15,281 bases of DNA from Spirochaetota bacterium (GTDB lineage Bacteria; Spirochaetota; Spirochaetia; DSM-27196; PWMO01): contig JAAAOH010000055.1 in assembly GCA_009908925.1 (NCBI GenBank), positions 1 through 15,281 on the forward strand. The letters run 5' to 3'. The first letter of the stretch is position 1. Each line of letters begins with the position of its first letter. Under the pieces are notes generated by a model. It worked only from the letters and a program-made list of their open reading frames with translations, searched no databases and was not told the origin of the DNA. The position numbers were made by a program, and so were the translations under genes. Below, piece after piece: positions 1 through 6,929 of this stretch.

Positions 1-1195
1 CATCGTTGCACAGCGCAGCCTCGAGGCCGCCTTCATCGCCGACGTCATCATACTGGTGATGGACGTCACCATGGTGGCGCCGGAAGACGAGAGCTACATG
101 GAGCAGCTGGCTCCGGTGCGCGACCGTGTCGTGCTCGCCGTGAACAAGGTCGACAACGAGGCCCGCGAGCACGAGGCGTGGAACTTCTACCGATACGGCT
201 TCGCGGATGTCGTCCCGGTTTCGGCGGAGCACGGGCGAAACGTCGATGCCCTCGTCGAGGTCGTGCTGCGGCGGCTCGATGAGCATGAGGCGCTCGAGGC
301 AGCCCAGGCGGCCGAAGCTGCGGCCGGCGCCGAAGCAGAAGCCGGGGAGGGTGAGACCGGCGCCGACGCTGCGGCCGTCGCGGAGCAGCGTCGCATTCGG
401 GTTGCGGTGCTCGGTCAGCCCAACACCGGGAAGTCGACCCTGGTGAACGCGCTCACCGGCTCCGATACCTCCCTGGTATCGGAGCTCCCCGGTACCACCC
501 GTGACGTGGTGGAGGGCACGTTCGAGTATCGCGGCGTGGCCTACGAGCTCCTCGACACCGCCGGAATCAGGCGCAAGCAGAGCGTCACCGAGAACGTCGA
601 GTACTACTCGGTAAACCGGGCCATCGGGTCCATCGCAGAAGCCGACGTCGTGCTACTTCTCGTCGACGCGGAAAAAGGTCTCTCCGATCAGGATAAGAAA
701 ATCGCCCGCCTCATCGTCGAGCGGGGCCGCGGGCTGCTGCTCGTGCTAAACAAGTGGGACCTCATGGAGGGCATTACCAATGCCCTCAACGCGGTCAGCG
801 ATCGCATCAGGTTCGTCTTTCCCATCCTCTCGTTCGCTCCCATCGTGCCGGTGTCGGCGGTCGAGAAAACGGGTTTCAACAAGCTTCTTGATACCACATA
901 CCGTGCCTACTCCCAGCTGCAAAAGCGTATCGGCACCGGCGAGCTCAATCGGGCGCTTGCAGCCTGGACGGAGCTTCACCCGCCGCCTTACGTCCACGGC
1001 AAGCGGGTGAAGCTGCACTACATCACCCAGGTCAGCGCGCATCCGGTTGTGTTCGTGCTCTTCGTCAGCAGATCTCGTGGATTTCCCGGCTCCTACCAGG
1101 GGTACATCGTGAATCGCATCCGTGAAGAGTTCGGTTTTACCGATGTGCCGGTCCGAATGGATCTCAGGGAGTCGCGCAGCGGCGGATCCGCATGA
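1..1195 (+). CDS. der: Ribosome-assembly GTPase Der (EngA), 3' part; 5' end lies outside the window
   Basis: Der is an essential GTPase with two G domains in tandem that acts in maturation of the 50S ribosomal subunit. The reading frame is open from the first base (first whole codon at 2), so the true start is upstream. What remains begins just after the Switch II region of G domain 1, with its G4 motif NKVD and G5 motif SAEH. A linker of about 35 residues, rich in Ala and Glu, follows. G domain 2 is complete: P-loop GQPNTGKST, the G2 pair TT in PGTTRD, DTAG (G3), NKWD (G4) and VPVSA (G5). The C-terminal KH-like domain contains the typical PPPYVHGKRVKLHYITQ and GFPGSYQGYIVNRIREEF stretches. 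The stop overlaps the next start as ATGA, which implies translational coupling. I see no broken motif. The family assignment is secure; only the N-terminus is missing. Confidence 0.96.
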   Translation, partial: IVAQRSLEAAFIADVIILVMDVTMVAPEDESYMEQLAPVRDRVVLAVNKVDNEAREHEAWNFYRYGFADVVPVSAEHGRNVDALVEVVLRRLDEHEALEAAQAAEAAAGAEAEAGEGETGADAAAVAEQRRIRVAVLGQPNTGKSTLVNALTGSDTSLVSELPGTTRDVVEGTFEYRGVAYELLDTAGIRRKQSVTENVEYYSVNRAIGSIAEADVVLLLVDAEKGLSDQDKKIARLIVERGRGLLLVLNKWDLMEGITNALNAVSDRIRFVFPILSFAPIVPVSAVEKTGFNKLLDTTYRAYSQLQKRIGTGELNRALAAWTELHPPPYVHGKRVKLHYITQVSAHPVVFVLFVSRSRGFPGSYQGYIVNRIREEFGFTDVPVRMDLRESRSGGSA

Positions 1196-2616
1196 GCCGC
1201 TTCCTTATCGGCCAGGTCTGTAACGCGCTCGGGGTCCGGGCCCACGTGCTGCGCTACTGGGAGCGCCACGTGGAGCTTTTGAGCCCGGCCAAAGACCGCT
1301 CAGGACGGCGGATGTACACCCTCAGAGATGTGCAGCTGCTGTCGAGGCTGAAGTACCTGGTATACAGCCGGGGAATGTCGGTTGAAGGGGCCTCGCGGAA
1401 GTTGGTCGAGGAGGTACAGGGCGATGGACAGAACCGCAAGGCGGCGTTCGATTCGCTGCGAGGTGATCTCTTTCGCGTATCACTCGGGGCGCAGCGCCTC
1501 GGTGAGCGCCTGGAGTCGCTGCACGCGGAGCAAACCGGGACGCTCGGCGAAACGCCGGCCGCCGACGAGTTGCGGCAGATCGTTCAGGAGGCCTGGCGGG
1601 CCTCGCTCGAGGGGCGAGGCGAGCCCCCTCACGGCAGCTCGCGTGAGAAGGGCGGGATACGCCGAGCAGAGAGGCAGGCGGCGCCTCGTAGAAATCCGGC
1701 CGACCTTACCGATACCGCGCCTCGAGGACGCGAGGACTTTGCGGGCGCCTGGAGCTTGCTTCGACGGGCCCCCGTGCTCGTGGTGAGCCCGGCGCCGCCT
1801 GCCGGTAGCACCGTCGAACGCTACCCCGGTCTCCTGCCGCTGCTCGGGCTCGGCGGAGAAACGGTGCTTGACCGCATTGGGCGACAGCTCTCCGGGCTTG
1901 CCCGGGAGTTCGGGCATGAGCCTCTATGGCTCATCGGCGCGTCCCACCCGGTAGTCCCCGCGGTGCGCAGGCACGTGGCGATGCGTGGGTTCTACGGTCT
2001 TTGCGCCGACCGCATCAAGGTTCTCCGCGAGCCTCGGGTGCCGTATCTTCGCGCCGATGGGCAACCCCTGAGGACAGCGGAGGGGTCCGGGCCGTCCTAT
2101 GAGTTACCGCTTCTCTCCGCGCTGCGAAACGCGGCACGCCACGTTGAGGGTCGCGACGGTGTACCGGCGCCGTCGCGGCGGCTGGAGACGTCGAAGCCGT
2201 CTGATCCGTCGGTGAGGTTCGCGCTTACGCTGCTCGTCCCCGTCACGAACGCCCTGCCATGGATTCCCGACCTCGAGTTCGTAAGCAGACATCTCGATGT
2301 GGGCGCCGAGGTATCGATGAAGGCCTCGCGCGTCTCGGGCGCCGAGGGACCCGCGAAACCCACGGGGGAGGCTGTGCTTTCGACGGGTATGTGCACGGTA
2401 GTGCCGAGGGAGATACCGCGCGAGGTAAGGAGATTCCGCGGAGAAGACGATACATTGGAAAGAGGGGCAAGTCGCGCTCGCTTCGGGATGGAGCAGCTTC
2501 TGCAGGCCGCCGGCACTGGGCTTGTCTTCGAGGTCGACGCGAGGGCCGAGCTCGCGCTTTTGCGATCTCCCGCCGACTGGGATACCTGCTCGCGGCAGGT
2601 GAGGGAGCGAGCCTGA
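1192..2616 (+). CDS. MerR-type HTH protein fused to a degenerate UDP-sugar pyrophosphorylase-like (UDPGP/UAP) domain
   Basis: Residues 3-74 are a MerR-family winged helix: the first helices run from FLIGQVCNALGV to RYWE, a wing follows with GRRMYTLRDVQLL, and the last helix holds GMSVEGASRKLVEE. Residues 75-185 are a helical, then low-complexity Arg/Pro/Gly-rich linker. Residues 193-455 read like the core of eukaryotic-type UDP-N-acetylhexosamine/UDP-glucose pyrophosphorylases. PLWLIGASHPVVPAVRRH matches the conserved region after the nucleotide loop. RGFYGLCADRIKVLREPRVPYLRADGQPL matches the FFGL...QG.LPC...DGK region. NALPWIPDLEFVSRHLDVGAEVSMK matches the DNVL...DP.FIG....GAD...K region. 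The expected uridylyl-transfer loop (GGxGTRxG...PK) is replaced by SPAPPAGSTVERYPG without the Lys, and the PDGNGG substrate loop is not kept, so enzymatic activity is unlikely. The gene overlaps der by 4 nt. Inference: a regulator with a former nucleotide-sugar-binding domain as ligand sensor. The MerR call is firm; the UDPGP call rests on a remembered family pattern. Confidence 0.8.
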   Translation: MSRFLIGQVCNALGVRAHVLRYWERHVELLSPAKDRSGRRMYTLRDVQLLSRLKYLVYSRGMSVEGASRKLVEEVQGDGQNRKAAFDSLRGDLFRVSLGAQRLGERLESLHAEQTGTLGETPAADELRQIVQEAWRASLEGRGEPPHGSSREKGGIRRAERQAAPRRNPADLTDTAPRGREDFAGAWSLLRRAPVLVVSPAPPAGSTVERYPGLLPLLGLGGETVLDRIGRQLSGLAREFGHEPLWLIGASHPVVPAVRRHVAMRGFYGLCADRIKVLREPRVPYLRADGQPLRTAEGSGPSYELPLLSALRNAARHVEGRDGVPAPSRRLETSKPSDPSVRFALTLLVPVTNALPWIPDLEFVSRHLDVGAEVSMKASRVSGAEGPAKPTGEAVLSTGMCTVVPREIPREVRRFRGEDDTLERGASRARFGMEQLLQAAGTGLVFEVDARAELALLRSPADWDTCSRQVRERA

Positions 2617-2619
2617 TCT

Positions 2620-2643
2620 GCGGATACTGATCGCGGATACTGA
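2620..2643 (+). repeat. Short tandem duplication, unit GCGGATACTGA, period 13
   Basis: Two identical 11-base units start at 2620 and 2633, separated by two bases. They fill most of the gap between the MerR-fusion stop (2614-2616) and the next gene. The second unit runs into the ribosome binding site GAGGGG (2642-2647). It may be a simple duplication or a small direct-repeat operator; nothing in the sequence decides between these. Confidence 0.6.
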
Positions 2644-2652
2644 GGGGTAATG

Positions 2653-3966
2653 ATGGACAAGCGCACACAAAACAGACTCATATTTGTCTTCCTCACCGCC
2701 TCGGTTCTCTGGGCTGCGCCGATCTCCGCGCTGTCCTTCGAGGGACCGCCGACCTCGCGCATTCCGGAAAACTCCGACGTGCGTAGATACCTCAGGTCAC
2801 AGGTGCTCGCGCCCACCGACGAGGTGCTTTCCGGCGAGCGCGAGCAGGTCTTCCGCCACGGCGTGTCGGACACCCGTGTTAAGTACGAGGTCCGAACTCA
2901 GAACGGTTCGTTCTACCTCCTCTTTCTCAATGAGATTCCACATGTTCGGGCCGGCGACGGATTTCCCGTCTACGGTGCCGGAAGCTACGTGATAAAGCGG
3001 AGCCTCTCCGACGGCTCTTTCTCTCAGGCCAAGATCTTCCTGCAGACCGATCCCGGCTTCTTCGTTCGCCTCTTTCCGAGTGGAGCTCGAACCCGCATGG
3101 ACGTGTATGTCGCCGGCGACCGCCTCTACAACGACATCCTGGTCGCGGCGCCCTTCGAGCAACTGCTCTTTGCACCGGTTTCACGGCTTATGGAGATGAC
3201 CGATGCCATCGTCGACTGGTCCCTGGTGGTCCCGGAAGTCGAACCCGAGCGCTATGCGGAGGTTCGGGTCATGGTCGAGCGTGCACGCGACGGTCTTTCC
3301 TCGCTACCCGACGCCGAGGACGGTGCCATGAACGAGGACGGCGAGCTCGTGTTTATCGAGAGTCTCGTACTGCAGGAGGGGCAACCGGGGTTCAACTGCT
3401 CGGGGTTCGCAAAGTGGATCTCCGACGGAATCGCTAAGCCGCGGAGCGGTGAGTATCTGGCAATAGAGCGGCTGAAAGAAAAACATCTCGACCACCGCGG
3501 ACATCGGTGGAGCGACCGCCGAGAGGATGAGCGGGATCCATACTTCGGCCTCGACTGGTCGCGTAACCTCGCGGTTGCCCTCCTCGAGCTCGATCAACCC
3601 CGGGGAGAGTTCGGTCCCGAGGATGCAGATGTACGCGAGGTGCGCTACGCGCGCTACGTCGAGGATGTCGGCTACGCCGTCGACGATCTGCAACGCATCC
3701 TCTACATGCTGGCGATCGAGGAGCCGGGACACTTCTACATCGGCTCGGTGAACACGGAGTTCGGCAGCGAGCCTGCGCTGCGGCAGCATGTTCACGTGGC
3801 GGTGTTCTTTCCGTACTTCGATGAAAACGGCCGCTTTCGGGTTACCGTTCTCGAGCGCAACGTCGAAACGGACCTTGATTCTCTTGCCGAGCGCTACCCC
3901 GGTTCCTACGTTCATCTCGTCCGCGCCCGGGCAGACGACACCTTTGCGCCCCCAGTAATTGAATAA
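2653..3966 (+). CDS. Exported protein with NlpC/P60-like cysteine-hydrolase signature
   Basis: A signal peptide is clear: MDKRTQNR, a hydrophobic core LIFVFLTASVLWAAP, then ISALS near residue 28, so the protein should act in the periplasm or at the outer membrane. The N-terminal half (about 40-200) has no family I recognise. It holds many predicted beta strands, including FYLLFLNEIPHVRAGDGFPVYG. The C-terminal half has FNCSGFAKWISDG (Cys249), the form of an NlpC/P60 or related papain-like nucleophile motif, and later RQHVHVAVFFPYF (His379/His381), which fits the catalytic His strand. ERNVET (401-406) might supply the third polar residue. The two motifs lie about 130 residues apart, wider than in classical NlpC/P60 domains, so this is at best a divergent member. 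Start choice: two ATGs are adjacent at 2650 and 2653. GAGGGG at 2642-2647 sits better for 2653. The gene lies 36 nt after the MerR fusion and may share its transcript. Existence of the gene is sure, function tentative. Confidence 0.82.
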   Translation: MDKRTQNRLIFVFLTASVLWAAPISALSFEGPPTSRIPENSDVRRYLRSQVLAPTDEVLSGEREQVFRHGVSDTRVKYEVRTQNGSFYLLFLNEIPHVRAGDGFPVYGAGSYVIKRSLSDGSFSQAKIFLQTDPGFFVRLFPSGARTRMDVYVAGDRLYNDILVAAPFEQLLFAPVSRLMEMTDAIVDWSLVVPEVEPERYAEVRVMVERARDGLSSLPDAEDGAMNEDGELVFIESLVLQEGQPGFNCSGFAKWISDGIAKPRSGEYLAIERLKEKHLDHRGHRWSDRREDERDPYFGLDWSRNLAVALLELDQPRGEFGPEDADVREVRYARYVEDVGYAVDDLQRILYMLAIEEPGHFYIGSVNTEFGSEPALRQHVHVAVFFPYFDENGRFRVTVLERNVETDLDSLAERYPGSYVHLVRARADDTFAPPVIE

Positions 3967-3987
3967 TTGCCCATCCTGAGGTACTTT
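3959..3987 (+). promoter_or_regulatory. Possible sigma70-type promoter before the TPR operon
   Basis: TTGAAT (3959-3964) and TACTTT (3982-3987) are 17 bases apart. The -10-like box lies in CCTGAGGTACTTTT, almost the same string as the one before grpE (14980-14992). A start site 6-8 bases downstream would fall at about 3993-3995, giving a transcript with almost no leader if translation begins at ATG 3996. The -10 match is only 3 of 6, so this is a candidate only. Confidence 0.35.
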
Positions 3988-3995
3988 TGTGCGGT

Positions 3996-6929
3996 ATGAA
4001 GCGGTCTCTCCTCGTGGGCTTCTGCATGATTCTTGCAGTTGCCGCGTTCGCTCAGGAGACTGCCCGTGAGGTCTTCCAGCAGGCGGAATCCAGGTTCCAA
4101 AGCGGCGACTACGAGGTCGCGCTCCAAAGATACGAAGCTTTGGTCCGGGATTATCCGTTCTCCGAGTACGTGCCTGACGCGCAGTTCCGACGGGCGGTCG
4201 TCATGTATCGCCTGGAACGCTACGAAACTGCACTGAGCCTCCTGCGGCGCGTCGAGGCCCGATATCGATCCACACGCTTTCTTTCTCTTGTTCCGTTCTG
4301 GAAAGGCGTCACGCTCTATCGCCTCGGTGACTATACGGAAGCAGAGCGCGAGCTGGAGCGGTTTCTCGACAGCAGTGCCCGTGAGATGCTTCGTCGGCAG
4401 GCGTGGCTCTACCACGCGCTGACCGTGCTTGCCGCCGACCGGCGCGAGGAGGCCGTCGTAAGCCTCGAAACCCTGTTTTCCGAAATCGACGTCCCCGAGA
4501 GTGAGCCGTACGCGCTATCGCTCCTGTTATCCCTCTATATCCGCGACGAAGCCTATCCCGCGGCGGTCTCGCTGTTCGACGAGTTGAATCCCGAGCTTAT
4601 CGACGAGCAGTGGCGAAGCAACGCTCTCCTCTATGGCGCGGAAGCATTGCGGGCGGTCGGCCGCGAGGAGGAGGCCCTCGAGGTGTTCCTCGATCTTACG
4701 GATGATGGGCCGGCGGTTTCTGTGACCGCGTTTCGTCGCGCCTACGAGCTCTCCCAGCGCCTCGGACGGTCTGATACCGCTCACGAGGTGGTACGTAAGG
4801 CCGAGCAGTCATTGTCGGGCCGCGCGGATGTTCTCGCCGAGCTTTGGACGCAGGTCGGTACCGAAAGTTACCGCGCGGGACAGATCGGCGACGCAGAGCT
4901 CTACCTCTCGCGGGCTTGGGAGCTCGAGGAAGTGGATGTTCCCGATACCGTACCTCTATACCTTGCAGAGATCTACGCTGAACAGGACCGCAGGGGCGAG
5001 GCAGTGCGGGTTCTCCAGGAGGCACGAGAGCGGGGCGTGGGCGAGTACGGCGACCGCGTTCTGCTGCGCGAGGGCAACCTGCAGCTCGAGCGAGGCGAGC
5101 CGCAGGCAGCGGTTGAGATCATCGATGAGTTCGTGGCGCGATACTCGGGCAGCGATTACCGCGCCGAAGGCGAGTACCTGCGGGCATTCGCGCTTTATCG
5201 CCTCGGTCGCAACGAGGAGGCTCTCGCACAGGCACGCGAAACGCTTATCTCCGGGCGCGCTGGAGACTCCGAGAGCGAGCTGCTGTGGCTACGCTCGCTG
5301 CTGCACAGACGCCTCGGAGAGCTGGATGCTGCTGTGCAGAGTCTGCGCGAGTACCTGGCCGTGGCCCGGGACGATGTTGACGCCCGGATAGAGCTGGTAA
5401 AGCTGCTCTTCGAGCAGGGACGCTATGACGAGGCGGTAAGGCAGACTGAAGAGTTTCTCCGGGAGTCCGCTTCCCTCGAGCTGGAGCAGCCGGCAAGCTA
5501 CGTTCAGCTGCGCTACGTCGAGGGGCTGTCTCAGGTTGCACGCAAGGAGTACGGGGCCGCGCTTGCCGCCCTCGGCGAGCTGCCGCAACAGCCTTCCTCG
5601 TACGAGGAGCTTGACGAGGACGGAGGAGACCTCCTCGTCATGCATCCCTACGCCTTGTACTACCAGGGGTGGGCAAACTACCGCTTGTCCCGGTACGAGG
5701 AGGCGGAGGGTTACTTCTCCGGGCTGCTTTCCTACGATGCCGACCACGAATTTGCCACCCGTGCGGCCTACCTCGCCGGATGGAGCGCCTTCAACCGCGG
5801 CGCTCAGAACGAAGCCGCCGGATTTCTGCGCACCGCAGTCTCCCTCTCCGAGAGCGAGGACGTGCGACGGCAGGCGACCCTTCTCCTCGGCCGGAGCCTG
5901 AAGGCAGTGGGCGCCTACGCGGAGGCCGACGCGCAGTTCCGAAACATCTTTGCCGATGCCCCGCGCTCCCCGCTCGCCGACGATGCGCTGTTCGAGTACG
6001 CCGAGGGTCTCGAGCGACGAGGACGTACAGATGAGGCTGTAGAGCGCTACCGGGTGCTCTTCGAGCGATATCCGGAAAGTCCTCTCGCAGAGGAGGGCAT
6101 GTACCGACGCGCCGAGGTTCTCTTTCAGGAGGAGCGTTTCGCCTCAGCACGACAGGCATTCTTCGAATATCGGGCAAACTATCCCGAGGGGTCTCTCATC
6201 GCATCGGCCCTTTACTGGGGCGGGGTGAGTGCCTACGAGATTGGTGAGGTTTCGGGCGCCCTGCTGTTGTGGGAAACACTCGTTGAGGAGCATCGCGAGA
6301 GCCCGTTCAGGGCTGACGCGATGGAGCGAGCCGCCGAGGTCTACAGTGACCGCGGGGACTACCGGCGCGCGCTCAATCTCTACAGCCGACTCGTGGCGAC
6401 GTACCCACGGCAGGCCGAAGCAGTCGGGGCAGCCGAGCGTATAGACGAGCTTCTACTGCGCATTGGCGGCCTCTCCGAGCGCGAGGCCAGGCTCTGGGTT
6501 CGCATCGAACAGAACGACCGTTCGCAGACCGCCGCCGGTCGGCGCGCCATACTGGATGCTGCGCGGATTTCCATTCGAGAGGGCAGCTCCGGGGTCGACC
6601 GAGAGAACCTCATCGTTCCCTTGCTGCGAGCGACCGCGGCGAAAGAGGATGAGGATCCGGCTGCAGCAGCGGAAGCTCACATGTTGCTCGGTGAGTACCA
6701 CCTGCGCCAGTCACGACCGCGCGAGGCCCGCGAGGCGTTTCTAAACTCGGCGGCCACCGACACCTCCGAACCTACTCGCGCCGCGGAGGCGCTGTATCGA
6801 GCAACCGAGGCGAGCGTGCTGGCAGACCGTGTGGCCGAGGCGCGGAGCATCCTTGATCGACTGGAGTCGAGCTTCCCGCAATCTGAATGGACCGCACAGG
6901 CGCGCCGGCTCGTCGAGGAGGCACGATGA
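3996..6929 (+). CDS. Periplasmic tetratricopeptide-repeat (TPR) protein, 977 aa
   Basis: Residues 1-19 form a signal peptide (MKRSLLVGFCMILAVAAFA, likely cut before QE), so the repeats should sit in the periplasm. The rest is an almost unbroken helical array with TPR/TPR_6 spacing. Typical units are QAESRFQSGDYEVALQRYE, GVTLYRLGDYTEAERELERF, GWANYRLSRYEEAEGYFSGL, YAEGLERRGRTDEAVERYRV and AAEVYSDRGDYRRALNLYSRL, often followed by YP.SP.A at helix ends, as in CpoB/YbgF- and BamD-like periplasmic TPR proteins. No catalytic domain is visible, so a scaffold or adaptor role is inferred. Start: ATG 3996 gives a clean signal peptide. An in-frame TTG at 3987 is better spaced from GAGG (3978-3981) and would add only MCG. 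The stop overlaps the barrel gene start as ATGA. Given that coupling and the ExbB/ExbD/TonB genes that follow, it probably serves the same envelope machine, as CpoB serves Tol-Pal. Confidence 0.9.
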   Translation: MKRSLLVGFCMILAVAAFAQETAREVFQQAESRFQSGDYEVALQRYEALVRDYPFSEYVPDAQFRRAVVMYRLERYETALSLLRRVEARYRSTRFLSLVPFWKGVTLYRLGDYTEAERELERFLDSSAREMLRRQAWLYHALTVLAADRREEAVVSLETLFSEIDVPESEPYALSLLLSLYIRDEAYPAAVSLFDELNPELIDEQWRSNALLYGAEALRAVGREEEALEVFLDLTDDGPAVSVTAFRRAYELSQRLGRSDTAHEVVRKAEQSLSGRADVLAELWTQVGTESYRAGQIGDAELYLSRAWELEEVDVPDTVPLYLAEIYAEQDRRGEAVRVLQEARERGVGEYGDRVLLREGNLQLERGEPQAAVEIIDEFVARYSGSDYRAEGEYLRAFALYRLGRNEEALAQARETLISGRAGDSESELLWLRSLLHRRLGELDAAVQSLREYLAVARDDVDARIELVKLLFEQGRYDEAVRQTEEFLRESASLELEQPASYVQLRYVEGLSQVARKEYGAALAALGELPQQPSSYEELDEDGGDLLVMHPYALYYQGWANYRLSRYEEAEGYFSGLLSYDADHEFATRAAYLAGWSAFNRGAQNEAAGFLRTAVSLSESEDVRRQATLLLGRSLKAVGAYAEADAQFRNIFADAPRSPLADDALFEYAEGLERRGRTDEAVERYRVLFERYPESPLAEEGMYRRAEVLFQEERFASARQAFFEYRANYPEGSLIASALYWGGVSAYEIGEVSGALLLWETLVEEHRESPFRADAMERAAEVYSDRGDYRRALNLYSRLVATYPRQAEAVGAAERIDELLLRIGGLSEREARLWVRIEQNDRSQTAAGRRAILDAARISIREGSSGVDRENLIVPLLRATAAKEDEDPAAAAEAHMLLGEYHLRQSRPREAREAFLNSAATDTSEPTRAAEALYRATEASVLADRVAEARSILDRLESSFPQSEWTAQARRLVEEAR

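Noticed and set aside
271..390. Ala/Glu-rich stretch in Der as an inserted or foreign domain
   Set aside because: An acidic, variable linker between the two G domains is normal for Der proteins.
2097..2873. Minus-strand frame of 258 codons across the MerR-fusion 3' end
   Set aside because: It is Ser/Arg-rich low complexity, a typical shadow, and the sense frame keeps family-like blocks to its end.
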